DNA of 64,000 nucleotides, taken from positions 1 to 64,000 of the forward strand of contig NC_018704.1 of the NCBI RefSeq assembly GCF_000307165.1, written 5' to 3'. Every line of letters begins with the position of its first letter. Within the stretch, counting starts at the first letter, position 1. This document shows positions 1 to 12,647 of the stretch, one piece after another. The notes beneath the pieces were generated by a model. It had not been told where the DNA came from. It saw only the letters and a program-made list of their open reading frames with translations, and searched no databases. This DNA is from Amphibacillus xylanus NBRC 15112. GTDB lineage: Bacteria > Bacillota > Bacilli > Bacillales > Amphibacillaceae. Made by a program: the position numbers and the translations under genes.

Positions 1-300
1 TTGTCCACAATCTATTCTCTTTAATTTTTTTAATATTTTTTATCCACACTACATATAGACAAATTAATCACAAATCAACTACTTGTGGATAATCTTTGTG
101 AACACTTGTGTTTTTATGTGGATAAGTGTCGAATTACCTTGCAAAATCAATTCTTTTTTGCTAAAATCGTTGTTAATAATTAATATAACTTTTACAAACA
201 GTGAGTGACTATCCACAGGGTGTGAATAACTTGTGGACAGTTGTTCACATCTGTGTAGATTGAATGATTAACATATATGTGGATAACTGTATAAGTTTTA
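1..300. other. oriC: oriC, upstream DnaA-box cluster (incAB-like)
   Basis: This AT-rich non-coding stretch before dnaA is dense in DnaA boxes (consensus TTATNCACA). Exact matches are at 40-48 (+), 84-92 (-), 117-125 (-), 221-229 (-) and 278-286 (-). One-mismatch copies are at 1-9, 209-217 and 241-249. In Bacillus the origin is split, with one box cluster upstream of dnaA and one between dnaA and dnaN, and this arrangement matches. No coding frame is evident here. The divergent rpmH gene expected upstream would lie outside the window. Confidence 0.9.
127..133 (+). promoter_or_regulatory. Spo0A box next to a DnaA box in oriC
   Basis: An exact TGTCGAA heptamer, the Spo0A-box consensus, begins one base after the DnaA box at 117-125. 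In B. subtilis, phosphorylated Spo0A binds boxes in oriC that overlap or adjoin DnaA boxes and restrains initiation during sporulation. The single heptamer could be chance; its position is what makes it credible. Confidence 0.5.
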
Positions 301-327
301 TGATACTATATAAATCTATTTTATACA

Positions 328-398
328 CTCCCGCAAAGTTTAAACCTTTCGATCTATTTGTGTTTATTGATAAAGATAGATTGCGAGAGGTTTTTTTT
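328..398 (+). terminator. Terminator-like hairpin in the dnaA leader region
   Basis: CTCCCGCAA at 328-336 pairs with TTGCGAGAG at 381-389 apart from one C-A mismatch. ATCTAT at 352-357 can extend pairing with ATAGAT near 376-381. Eight T residues follow at 391-398. The orientation fits a plus-strand transcript, that is, one starting inside oriC and heading for dnaA. It may be an attenuator in the dnaA leader or may stop origin transcription. A matching promoter was not clear. Confidence 0.5.
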
Positions 399-476
399 CC
401 TCATTTTTTTTTATAAATTCAAAATTATATTCAATTGTATGGAAATCATTAATTTTACAAAGAAAGGGGCACTATA

Positions 477-1826
477 ATGGAAAATATTGATGATTTATGG
501 GCGAGAACTCTCAATAATATTAGACAGAAAGTTGCTAATGAAAGTTTTGAAACTTGGTTTAAAAATACCAAAGCCCATCATCTAGACAACGATCAGTTGG
601 TCGTTTCCGCTCCTAATGAATTTGCACGGCATTGGTTAGAAAATCGTTATACAGAGCTTATTTCTGACGCCATTTTTGAAGTAACTGGAGCAAAATTAAA
701 CGCACATTTCATTTCAGCTGAAGAAGATAAAAATGAAGAAAATATTACTAAAGTGAAGCCGAAGCCTGCTGTTGTCAACAATAATCAAGAACAAAGATCA
801 AAAACTATGTTAAATGATAAATATACTTTTGATACATTTGTTATTGGGTCTGGTAATCGATTTGCCCATGCAGCTTCACTTGCTGTAGCTGAAGCACCAG
901 CAAAGGCCTATAACCCTTTATTTATATATGGTGGAGTTGGTCTTGGAAAAACACACTTAATGCATGCGATTGGCCATTATATTCTTGATAATAATCCGAA
1001 TGCTAATGTTGTCTATTTATCTTCAGAAAAATTTACAAATGAATTTATCAACTCGATTCGTGATAATAAGACAGAACAATTTAGAAATAAATATCGTAAT
1101 GTAGATATTTTATTAGTTGATGATATTCAATTCTTAGCAGGAAAAGAACAAACACAAGAGGAATTTTTCCATACATTTAATACACTTCATGAGGAAAGTA
1201 AACAAATTATTATTTCTAGTGATCGTCCACCTAAAGAAATCCCAACTTTAGAAGACCGATTACGTTCTAGATTTGAGTGGGGGCTAATTACAGATATTAC
1301 ACCACCAGATTTAGAAACAAGAATTGCAATACTACGGAAAAAAGCAAAAGCAGAAGGATTAGATATACCTAATGAAGTTATGTTATATATCGCTAATCAA
1401 ATTGATACGAATATCAGAGAATTAGAAGGTGCACTTATTCGTGTAGTAGCCTACTCATCACTAATTAATCAAGATATTGATGCAGCATTGGCTGCAGAGG
1501 CCCTAAAAGACATTATTCCTAACTCTCGTCCAAAGCGTATTACCGTTAGTACAATTCAAGAATTAATTTCGAAAAAATATAATATTAAGCTAGAAGATTT
1601 TGCAGCTAAGAAGCGAACGCGCTCAGTTGCATTTCCACGTCAAATAGCTATGTATCTAAGCCGAGAATTAACAGATCTCTCTTTACCTAAAATCGGAGAA
1701 GAATTTGGAGGACGAGATCATACAACTGTTTTACACGCACATGAAAAAATCTCAAAATTAATTACCGATGATCAATTATTCAGCCAGGAAATCGATGAAT
1801 TAATTGAACAATTAAAAACTCTATAA
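477..1826 (+). CDS. dnaA: Chromosomal replication initiator protein DnaA
   Basis: DnaA is the AAA+ ATPase that binds DnaA boxes, melts oriC and helps load the DnaC-type helicase. All four domains are visible in 449 residues: the N-terminal interaction domain (about 1-80), a variable polar linker (about 80-112), the AAA+ core with Walker A GGVGLGKT at 152-159 and Walker B LLVDD near 212-216, and the C-terminal helix-turn-helix with the box-binding signature [11 protein letters not shown] at 411-421. Length matches the B. subtilis protein. The ATG follows an AAAGGGG ribosome site by 8 bases. Box clusters flank the gene on both sides, and dnaN follows at 192 bases, so autoregulation by DnaA is likely. 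Confidence 0.98.
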   Translation: MENIDDLWARTLNNIRQKVANESFETWFKNTKAHHLDNDQLVVSAPNEFARHWLENRYTELISDAIFEVTGAKLNAHFISAEEDKNEENITKVKPKPAVVNNNQEQRSKTMLNDKYTFDTFVIGSGNRFAHAASLAVAEAPAKAYNPLFIYGGVGLGKTHLMHAIGHYILDNNPNANVVYLSSEKFTNEFINSIRDNKTEQFRNKYRNVDILLVDDIQFLAGKEQTQEEFFHTFNTLHEESKQIIISSDRPPKEIPTLEDRLRSRFEWGLITDITPPDLETRIAILRKKAKAEGLDIPNEVMLYIANQIDTNIRELEGALIRVVAYSSLINQDIDAALAAEALKDIIPNSRPKRITVSTIQELISKKYNIKLEDFAAKKRTRSVAFPRQIAMYLSRELTDLSLPKIGEEFGGRDHTTVLHAHEKISKLITDDQLFSQEIDELIEQLKTL

Positions 1827-1847
1827 GCTTTTTCTATTTATACACAG

Positions 1848-1985
1848 TGTGGATATTGTTAATTTGTTTTTATCTTTATAAACATTTTATCAACAAGTGG
1901 ATAACTAATGGTTTGATGTTATACATTATGTTATCCACATACTCACAGGCCCTATTACTATGATTACTATATTTATTAATAATTA
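1848..1985. other. oriC: oriC, dnaA-dnaN part with DnaA-trio-like unwinding element
   Basis: DnaA boxes lie at 1848-1856 (-, one mismatch), 1887-1895 (+, one mismatch), 1896-1904 (-, one mismatch) and 1931-1939 (+, exact). A short GC-rich patch (1946-1952) comes next, then 1952-1969, where the complementary strand reads 3'-GAT AAT GAT ACT AAT GAT-5'. Five of six triplets fit the DnaA-trio rule 3'-[G/A]A[T/A]-5'. An extreme AT stretch follows (1970-1994). This box, GC patch, trio, AT order is the basal unwinding layout described in B. subtilis. Opening is therefore predicted just before dnaN. Confidence 0.8.
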
Positions 1986-2018
1986 ATATATAATAGACTC
2001 TCATTAGGAGGATTTTTT

Positions 2019-3161
2019 ATGAAATTTACAATTCAAAAAGATTTGTTACTAGAAAGCATTCAACATGTTATGAAAGCTATCTCTTCTAGAGTAACAATTC
2101 CAATCTTGACAGGAATTAAAATTGAAGCAAGTTATGAAGGTATTAAATTAACTGGAAGTGACTCAGATATTTCAATTGAATCATTTATACCTAGCGAAGA
2201 AGATGGAATCATTCATGTTGAAAATATCGAACCAGGAAGCATTGTTGTTCAGTCTAAATATTTCCCTGACATTATACGTAAACTACCTTTGAAAACTGTA
2301 GAAATTAATACAACAGAAGATTATAAAGTTAATATAATTTCAGGTGGTTCAGAATTTCATTTAAACGGACAAGATCCAAATGAATATCCACAACTTCCTG
2401 TTTTATATACTGAAAATAGTTTTACTTTATCAAATAGTGTATTAAAAGAAATTATTAAACAAACTGTCTATGCAGTCTCAACAGTTGAAACTCGCCCTAT
2501 TTTAACTGGTGTTAATATGACATTAAACAATGATGCATTAAATTTTGTAGCTACAGATAGCCATCGATTAGCTTCTCGTCATCTATCGATTGAATTAGTA
2601 GAAAATCAATTAAATCTAAAAAATGTTGTAATTCCTGGTAAGAGTCTTGGTGAGTTAAATAAAATTATTGAAGAAAACGATGATCCAATTTCAATTAGCG
2701 TGACGGAAAATCAAATACTGTTCCAAACTAAAAACCTGTACTTCTTATCACGTTTACTAGACGGTAATTATCCTGAAACATCACGATTAATTCCTGATCA
2801 TAGTAAAACGACAATATTAACAAATACGAAACAATTATTAAATGCGATAGATCGTGCATCATTATTAGCTAGAGAAAATAAAAATAATGTTGTAAAGCTT
2901 GAAACAAAAGGTAATAATCGCTTAGAAATAAGTGGACACACACCTGAGGTTGGTCAAGTAATTGAAGAAGTCAATGCTGAAGCGATTGACGGCGAAGAAT
3001 TAAAAATTTCATTTAGTGCAAAATATATGTTAGATGCACTTAAAATTATTGAAAGTGAAAATGTTAAGATTGAATTTACAGGTGCTATGAGACCATTCAT
3101 TATTAAGCCTGAAAATGATCATGATATACTTCAATTAATTTTACCTGTAAGAACTTTTTAA
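2019..3161 (+). CDS. dnaN: DNA polymerase III beta subunit (sliding clamp)
   Basis: DnaN forms the ring-shaped dimer that tethers the replicative polymerase to DNA and docks many repair proteins. The 380-residue protein has the usual length and the three-fold repeated clamp fold. The start resembles other Bacillus clamps (MKFTIQKDLLLESIQHVMKA), and the end shows the hydrophobic-cleft strand ILPVRTF. The ATG lies behind TAGGAGG with a spacing of 7. The gene is separated from dnaA by the oriC unwinding region and ends in its own terminator. Confidence 0.98.
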   Translation: MKFTIQKDLLLESIQHVMKAISSRVTIPILTGIKIEASYEGIKLTGSDSDISIESFIPSEEDGIIHVENIEPGSIVVQSKYFPDIIRKLPLKTVEINTTEDYKVNIISGGSEFHLNGQDPNEYPQLPVLYTENSFTLSNSVLKEIIKQTVYAVSTVETRPILTGVNMTLNNDALNFVATDSHRLASRHLSIELVENQLNLKNVVIPGKSLGELNKIIEENDDPISISVTENQILFQTKNLYFLSRLLDGNYPETSRLIPDHSKTTILTNTKQLLNAIDRASLLARENKNNVVKLETKGNNRLEISGHTPEVGQVIEEVNAEAIDGEELKISFSAKYMLDALKIIESENVKIEFTGAMRPFIIKPENDHDILQLILPVRTF

Positions 3162-3168
3162 GTGAGAT

Positions 3169-3203
3169 GAAATAGGGTGTAATAACACTCTATTTCTTTT
3201 TTT
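3169..3203 (+). terminator. Terminator after dnaN
   Basis: GAAATAGGGTGT (3169-3180) pairs with ACACTCTATTTC (3185-3196) around a four-base loop and is followed by seven T residues. It separates dnaA-dnaN from the rlbA-recF group. Confidence 0.85.
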
Positions 3204-3318
3204 ATTAGCTAGAAAACTTGATAAGAATCGACACTTTGCTTATCTTGTGAACTTTAGTAAAATAGATAGAGGGACATGTACGGATTACATGATGTTTAGT
3301 AAAAGAAGGAGTAAAAAA

Positions 3319-3540
3319 ATGAAACCCGAAAAAATTCAAATTAAAACGGACTATATTCAGTTAGGCCAATTTTTAAAATTAGCGAATATTGTTGATTCAG
3401 GTGGTAGTGTTAAGTACTTTTTAAATGACTATGCTGTTTTTGTTAACGGAGACCAAGATCAGCGCAGAGGCAAGAAGTTGTATCCTGGTGATATAATTGA
3501 GGTAGAAGAAGTCGGTCAATTTCAGATAGTAAAAGAGTAG
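3319..3540 (+). CDS. rlbA: S4-domain RNA-binding protein YaaA/RlbA
   Basis: This is a 73-residue S4-domain protein, the conserved partner between dnaN and recF. The family (YaaA/RlbA) is implicated in assembly of the large ribosomal subunit. The S4 fold is seen in the LGQFLKLANIVDSGG helix-turn and the VFVNGD...YPGDIIEV segment. The open frame extends upstream to 3247, but the ATG at 3319 sits behind AGAAGGAG and matches family length, so that start is used. A possible promoter is TTGCTT (3236-3241), 16 bases, TAAAAT (3258-3263). recF follows after 40 bases. Confidence 0.9.
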   Translation: MKPEKIQIKTDYIQLGQFLKLANIVDSGGSVKYFLNDYAVFVNGDQDQRRGKKLYPGDIIEVEEVGQFQIVKE

Positions 3541-3580
3541 ACTACCTGGTCTTCTTAAACAAAAGGTAGGCATGATCTAA

Positions 3581-4705
3581 ATGTATATAAAACATATTAA
3601 ATTGTCACATTATCGAAATTATGAACAATTAAATTTATCTTTTGATAATGGCATTAATGTTATTATTGGCGAAAATGCACAAGGAAAGACAAACCTAATG
3701 GAAGCTATCTATCTTCTAGCTTTTACACGCTCCTATCGAACGTCAAAAGATAAAGAATTAATTCAATGGGATCAAAACTATGCTAAAATAGAAGGGTTAA
3801 TAAGTAAGAGGAATCAACAATTCCCTGTAGAAATTCAGCTTTCTAATCAAGGAAAAAAAGCCAAACTAAATCATTTAGAACAAAAACGTTTAAGTGATTA
3901 TATTGGGGCTTTAAATGTTGTCATGTTTGCGCCTGAAGATCTCAATCTAGTAAAGGGTAGTCCACAAGTTAGAAGGAGATTTGTCGACATGGAGATTGGA
4001 CAAATCCAACCTGTTTATATATATCATCTCGGTCAATTCCAGAAAATTTTGAAACAACGAAATCACTTGTTAAAAAGTCTACAACGAAAACAGACAAATG
4101 ACTTAGTGATGCTAGATGTTTTAACTGATCAACTAATAGGACATGCCAGTGTCGTTTTAGAAAAACGATTTTTGTTTTTGGAATTATTAAGACGTTGGGC
4201 AATTCCAATTCATAAACGAATTAGTCAAGGTAAAGAAACACTAGAGATTCAATATCAAGCCTCAATTGATGTATTAGAATCAGATAATAAGGAAAAAATA
4301 AGCAGTATCTACTTAGAAAAGTTCACACAAAATCGTGATAAAGAAATTGAACGTGGAACGACGTTATATGGCCCTCATCGTGATGATCTATCATTTTACG
4401 TCAATGATCGTGATGTACAGAAGTTTGGTTCTCAAGGTCAACAACGAACAACCGCATTGTCATTGAAATTAGCTGAAATTGAATTAATCAAGCAAGAGGT
4501 CGGTGAATACCCGGTATTACTGTTAGATGATGTGTTAAGTGAGCTTGATCAATACCGTCAATCGCATTTACTTGATACGATTCAAGGTAAAGTTCAAACT
4601 TTTGTATCAACAACTAGTGTAAGTGATATTAAACACGAGACAATTGAAAAAGCTGATCTTTTTTATGTTAAGAGCGGTACGATTATAGAACAGAAAAGAG
4701 GCTAA
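3581..4705 (+). CDS. recF: DNA replication and repair protein RecF
   Basis: RecF is an SMC-like ATPase that helps RecO and RecR load RecA at gapped DNA and stalled forks. The 374-residue protein has Walker A GENAQGKT at 30-37, the ABC-type signature region around [17 protein letters not shown], and Walker [12 protein letters not shown] near the C terminus. The length and the neighbours rlbA, remB and gyrB are standard. recR, another member of the pathway, lies at 26489 in this window. remB starts 3 bases after the stop. Confidence 0.97.
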   Translation: MYIKHIKLSHYRNYEQLNLSFDNGINVIIGENAQGKTNLMEAIYLLAFTRSYRTSKDKELIQWDQNYAKIEGLISKRNQQFPVEIQLSNQGKKAKLNHLEQKRLSDYIGALNVVMFAPEDLNLVKGSPQVRRRFVDMEIGQIQPVYIYHLGQFQKILKQRNHLLKSLQRKQTNDLVMLDVLTDQLIGHASVVLEKRFLFLELLRRWAIPIHKRISQGKETLEIQYQASIDVLESDNKEKISSIYLEKFTQNRDKEIERGTTLYGPHRDDLSFYVNDRDVQKFGSQGQQRTTALSLKLAEIELIKQEVGEYPVLLLDDVLSELDQYRQSHLLDTIQGKVQTFVSTTSVSDIKHETIEKADLFYVKSGTIIEQKRG

Positions 4706-4708
4706 GGA

Positions 4709-4993
4709 ATGTTTTTTGATATAGGTGACCAACAATTTGTTAAATCAGACGATATTGTGATGATGATAGATCAACAATATGTCGATTCATCAGTCATTAA
4801 CGGTGAAATGATTGAATATCAACAGAATTTAAATGATAAGCAGAATCAAACTGATAAACCAAAAACAATTGTTGTCACAAAAGATAACATTTATTATAGC
4901 TCTCTATCTATTACAACATTAAAAAAAAGGTCTAGTTTACAAATGATGATTAATCACCTTGATGACTATACTGATGGTGATACGTTTACTTAG
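4709..4993 (+). CDS. remB: Extracellular matrix regulator RemB (YaaB, DUF370)
   Basis: A 94-residue DUF370 protein between recF and gyrB, the position of B. subtilis yaaB/remB. RemA and RemB are small DNA-binding proteins that activate matrix genes. The N-terminal half holds the conserved core (FFDIGDQQFVKSDDIVMMID), and a serine/threonine-rich segment with KKRSS lies near the C terminus, typical of the RemB branch. It begins 3 bases after recF, so the two are probably co-transcribed. Confidence 0.85.
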   Translation: MFFDIGDQQFVKSDDIVMMIDQQYVDSSVINGEMIEYQQNLNDKQNQTDKPKTIVVTKDNIYYSSLSITTLKKRSSLQMMINHLDDYTDGDTFT

Positions 4994-5086
4994 TGAAATT
5001 TTAATAGTCAATATACTAATAGATCATATTCGATTTCAAATAGAAAATAATAAAACTTAAAGGCTAAGTTTTATGGAAAAGTGTAG

Positions 5087-7024
<1,938 letters not shown>

Positions 7025-7145
7025 TGTAGTGAGATCATAGTTTTTCAATAAAACAAATGTAAGATTATCAATAAGTAGTACGATTAAGTATTTTGTTATT
7101 TTCAAATAGATCAAATAGGTCCTCAGTTTGATAGGAGGTAATTTA

Positions 7146-9608
7146 ATGGCGGATAATCAACGTCCCCAAATTCAAGAAATAAGTATAGGTAAGGAAATGC
7201 GGACATCTTTTTTAGATTACGCAATGAGTGTTATCGTATCACGTGCTATTCCAGATGTTCGTGATGGTTTAAAGCCTGTGCAACGTCGAATTCTTTATTC
7301 TATGAATGATTTAGGTATGCATGCAGATAAAGCTTATAAGAAATCAGCTAGAATCGTCGGTGATGTAATCGGTAAATATCACCCACATGGTGACTCAGCT
7401 GTTTATGAAGCAATGGTAAGAATGGCGCAAGATTTTAGTTATCGCAATATGTTAGTAGATGGTCATGGGAACTTTGGTTCTGTAGATGGTGACCCAGCTG
7501 CTGCAATGCGTTACACAGAAGCAAGAATGTCGAAGATTTCAATGGAATTATTAAGAGATATCAACAAAAATACAGTTGATTATCAAGATAACTATGATGG
7601 TTCTGAACGTGAGCCAAAAGTTTTACCTGCACGTTTTCCTAATTTACTTGTCAATGGTACTTCGGGAATTGCTGTTGGTATGGCAACAAATATACCACCA
7701 CATCAATTAGGAGAAACGATTGATGCAATTCTAGCAGTTAGTGAAAATCCTGACATTACAATTGATGAATTAATGGAGAATTATATTTATGGTCCTGATT
7801 TCCCTACTGGTGGAATCATATTAGGGCGATCAGGGATTAGAAAAGCATTTGAAACAGGAAGAGGCTCAATTACTATTCGAGCTAAAACAAGAATTGAAGA
7901 ACAAAAGAATGGAAAATCAACCATTATTGTTAGTGAATTGCCTTATCAAGTGAATAAGGCAAAACTAATTGAAAAAATTGCTGAATTAGTTCGTGATAAG
8001 AAAATTGATGGTATCACAGATTTACGTGATGAATCTGACCGTAATGGAATGAGAATTGTGATGGAGCTACGTCGCGATGCCAATCCAAATGTATTATTAA
8101 ATAACTTATATAAGCAAACCGCTTTACAGTCATCATTTGGGATTAATATGCTAGCATTAGTTAATGGCCAACCTAAAGTATTGAGTTTGAAGGAAACATT
8201 GACTCATTATTTGGATCACCAAAAAGATGTTATTAGAAGAAGAACACAATATGAATTAAACAAAGCCGAACAAAGAGCTCATATTTTAGAAGGATTAAGA
8301 ATTGCACTTGATTACATCGATGAAATTATTGCATTAATTCGTGCATCTAACACTACTGATATTGCTCGTGAAGGATTAATTCAAAACTTTAAATTAACTG
8401 AAAAGCAAGCTCAAGCTATTCTAGATATGAGGCTCCAAAGATTAACAGGCTTAGAGCGTCAAAAAATCGAAGAAGAATATGAAAAATTATTAGAATTGAT
8501 TAAAGAGCTAAAATCAGTTTTAGAAAATGAAAATAAATTGCTAGATATTATTCGTGAAGAATTAATTGAAATTAAAGAGAAATATAATGACGAACGTCGA
8601 ACAGAAATAGTGATGGGTGGAGTAGATTTCTTTGAGGATGAAGATTTAATTCCAGAAGAAGATATTGTTGTCTGCCTAACACACCGTGGTTACATTAAAC
8701 GACTTCCATCATCAACTTACCGAACGCAAAACCGTGGTGGGCGAGGAGTACAAGGTATGAGTACACACGATGATGATTTTGTTGAACATCTTGTGACTGC
8801 CTCTACACACGATACGATTCTCTTCTTTACGAATAAAGGAAAGGTCTATCGTCTAAAAGGTTATCAAATTCCTGAATATGGCCGTGCTGCAAAAGGTTTA
8901 CCAGTGATAAATATATTAGAAATTGAAAAAGACGAATGGGTAAATACCGTTATTTCAGCTCCAGAATTTGATGAGGATAAATTCCTTTTCTTCACAACAA
9001 AACACGGTATTTCAAAACGAACATCATTAAATCAATTTGCAAATATTCGCCGTAATGGAATCATTGCACTGACATTACGTGATGAAGATGAATTGATCTC
9101 TGTTCAACTAACTGATGGAAGTAAGGATATTATGATCGCAACAAGAAATGGCTACCTAATTAGATTCGATGAGCAACAAATTCGATCAATGGGACGATCA
9201 GCAGCTGGAGTAAAGGGAATCTCCTTACGTGATGATGACGAAGTTGTTTCAATGGAAATAGTTGAAGAGAATGACTATATATTAAACGTCACTGAAAATG
9301 GTTATGGTAAACGTACTCCAGAATCAGATTATCGAATGATTAATCGAGGCGGTAAAGGTGTATTTACTGCCAATGTTACAGATAAAACAGGTTCAGTTGT
9401 TGCCGTTAAATCTGTTAATGGAGACGAAGACTTAATGATTATGACTGATTCAGGTGTCTTAATCAGAACACCAATTGAGGCAATATCAATTACAGGTAGA
9501 AATACACAAGGTGTGCGTTTAATTCGCCTACAAGAAGATCAAAAAGTTGCTACAGTTGCTTGTGTAGAAAAAGAAGAATCAGAACAAGAAGACGTAGAAG
9601 ATAATTAA
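7146..9608 (+). CDS. gyrA: DNA gyrase subunit A
   Basis: GyrA is the DNA-breaking half of gyrase. It carries the catalytic tyrosine in [10 protein letters not shown] and the quinolone-resistance region [15 protein letters not shown], with serine and glutamate at the positions usually changed in resistant strains, so it looks wild type. The C-terminal beta-pinwheel has a GyrA-box-like QNRGGRG and an acidic tail. The ATG at 7146 follows ATAGGAGGT with ideal spacing; the TTG at 7128 in the same frame is rejected because it precedes that site. The length is 820 residues. Confidence 0.97.
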   Translation: MADNQRPQIQEISIGKEMRTSFLDYAMSVIVSRAIPDVRDGLKPVQRRILYSMNDLGMHADKAYKKSARIVGDVIGKYHPHGDSAVYEAMVRMAQDFSYRNMLVDGHGNFGSVDGDPAAAMRYTEARMSKISMELLRDINKNTVDYQDNYDGSEREPKVLPARFPNLLVNGTSGIAVGMATNIPPHQLGETIDAILAVSENPDITIDELMENYIYGPDFPTGGIILGRSGIRKAFETGRGSITIRAKTRIEEQKNGKSTIIVSELPYQVNKAKLIEKIAELVRDKKIDGITDLRDESDRNGMRIVMELRRDANPNVLLNNLYKQTALQSSFGINMLALVNGQPKVLSLKETLTHYLDHQKDVIRRRTQYELNKAEQRAHILEGLRIALDYIDEIIALIRASNTTDIAREGLIQNFKLTEKQAQAILDMRLQRLTGLERQKIEEEYEKLLELIKELKSVLENENKLLDIIREELIEIKEKYNDERRTEIVMGGVDFFEDEDLIPEEDIVVCLTHRGYIKRLPSSTYRTQNRGGRGVQGMSTHDDDFVEHLVTASTHDTILFFTNKGKVYRLKGYQIPEYGRAAKGLPVINILEIEKDEWVNTVISAPEFDEDKFLFFTTKHGISKRTSLNQFANIRRNGIIALTLRDEDELISVQLTDGSKDIMIATRNGYLIRFDEQQIRSMGRSAAGVKGISLRDDDEVVSMEIVEENDYILNVTENGYGKRTPESDYRMINRGGKGVFTANVTDKTGSVVAVKSVNGDEDLMIMTDSGVLIRTPIEAISITGRNTQGVRLIRLQEDQKVATVACVEKEESEQEDVEDN

Positions 9609-9643
9609 TTACTACTATATTAATTCTAGGTAGGTGTAACAAA

Positions 9644-10735
9644 TTGTTTGTTCATCCTAATCAACTTGTCGAAAAGTGTTTAATCGTAAGTGATGTATAT
9701 GGTCCATCTAATTATCCAATCATTAAAAAAGATACCGTCATCACTGCAACACATATTAAAGTATTAAAAAGTTTTTTAATTGATCGGGTTGAGGTTGATC
9801 CTAATTTAGTTAATGGTCAACCATTTAAACCAAATCAAGTTATTAAAGTTGAAGAAAAGCCTATCAAGAAAAGAAAGGTGACTATGGTTAATCAGTCGCC
9901 TTTCTTTGAACACTATCAATCTGTTGTATCAGAATATGAAAAACTATTTCTACAATGGCAAAGTGGATCACCGTTAGACATTAATAAAGTTAGACAAATA
10001 ATTGTCCCTTTATTAGAGCGAGTTGACCAATATCAAGGGTTGATCTTTCTATTAGGCAAATATACAAAAAAAGATAAGTACTTATACCAGCATAGCGTAG
10101 CTGTTAGTTTGCTAAGTACAATTTTAGCTAAACGCCTTGGTTTTGAAAGAGAATCAATTCAAATAGGTATTGCTGCATTTATTGCTGATAGTGGTATGTC
10201 TAAAATCAATCAACGTATATTAAATCTTAGTCGTAAATTAACTCATGCAGAATTAAAAGAAATAAAGAAACACACAACATATTCATATCGTCTAATTGAA
10301 AAAAATGCTGCTTTAACGCGTTCTGCTAAATTAGCTGTACTGCAGCATCATGAACGTGTTGACGGTAAAGGGTATCCTTTAGGCTTACCAAAAGAGAGAA
10401 TTAATCCATATGCAATGATCATAGCAATAGCTGCTGCTTTTCATGCGATGACATCAAATCGCTTATATCAAGAGAGAGTTTCCTTTTTTGAAGCGATCAT
10501 AGAGATGAAAAAGTTAGCTAGTAAACAATTTGATGAACGCTACTTAAAAGTATTTACTACATGTTTAGAAGATGCATTATTAGATAAGAAAGTTTACTTA
10601 TCAAACGAACAATCAGGTACAATTGTTGCGTTAAGATTTACTAATATACCCGAAGTGATCATTCAAATTGATAACACATATGAAATTATTTCATTATTAG
10701 ATCAAAAGGATATTAAAGTTAAGTCAATCATTTAA
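9644..10735 (+). CDS. Degenerate HD-GYP domain protein
   Basis: The 363-residue protein has an N-terminal region of about 90 residues and an HD-GYP-like domain from about 145 to 320. HD-GYP proteins normally hydrolyse cyclic di-GMP with a two- or three-metal site. Retained here are H150, H210 and the HHERVDGKGYP motif at 235-245. The eponymous HD pair reads A181-D182, and the later DAFDAMTS motif reads AAFHAMTS (A264, H267), so metal ligands are lost. Catalysis is doubtful and a sensing role is possible. The start is TTG behind AGGTAGGTG. It occupies the gap between gyrA and guaB, where B. subtilis has rRNA genes. Confidence 0.8.
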   Translation: MFVHPNQLVEKCLIVSDVYGPSNYPIIKKDTVITATHIKVLKSFLIDRVEVDPNLVNGQPFKPNQVIKVEEKPIKKRKVTMVNQSPFFEHYQSVVSEYEKLFLQWQSGSPLDINKVRQIIVPLLERVDQYQGLIFLLGKYTKKDKYLYQHSVAVSLLSTILAKRLGFERESIQIGIAAFIADSGMSKINQRILNLSRKLTHAELKEIKKHTTYSYRLIEKNAALTRSAKLAVLQHHERVDGKGYPLGLPKERINPYAMIIAIAAAFHAMTSNRLYQERVSFFEAIIEMKKLASKQFDERYLKVFTTCLEDALLDKKVYLSNEQSGTIVALRFTNIPEVIIQIDNTYEIISLLDQKDIKVKSII

Positions 10736-10757
10736 AACTAAATTGATCATTTGAATC

Positions 10758-10793
10758 AAATAGAGTTGTCATTGTTATGCAACTCTATTTTTG
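10758..10793 (+). terminator. Terminator after the HD-GYP gene
   Basis: AATAGAGTTG (10759-10768) pairs with CAACTCTATT (10780-10789), followed by a T run. Confidence 0.85.
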
Positions 10794-10867
10794 TTAAGAT
10801 AAATTTATAGATAGTGATGTTTTGAGCATAAATTTTAACGAAACAGTTGAAATATACTTGAATTTAA

Positions 10868-12415
<1,548 letters not shown>

Positions 12416-12426
12416 AACTACTCATA

Positions 12427-12464
12427 TACAAGGAAGGATGCAATGTATCCTACCTTGTATTTTT
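12427..12464 (+). terminator. Terminator after guaB
   Basis: TACAAGGAAGGAT (12427-12439) pairs with ATCCTACCTTGTA (12447-12459) with one mismatch and is followed by five T residues. The following 180 bases up to dacA show nothing else identifiable. Confidence 0.85.
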
Positions 12465-12647
12465 CTATAAAAATCATCGCAATATAACTGTAAAACGAAT
12501 GTACATATTAAAAATCATATAGTTATTTACCATTATATAACGTTAGAAAAGTTAATAATGGGTTAGAATTCCAACTAAAGAACATACCTAAATAGTTTAT
12601 GATATGTTAAAATACTAGAGTAAAAGATTTTAATGGGGGGTAAAAAA

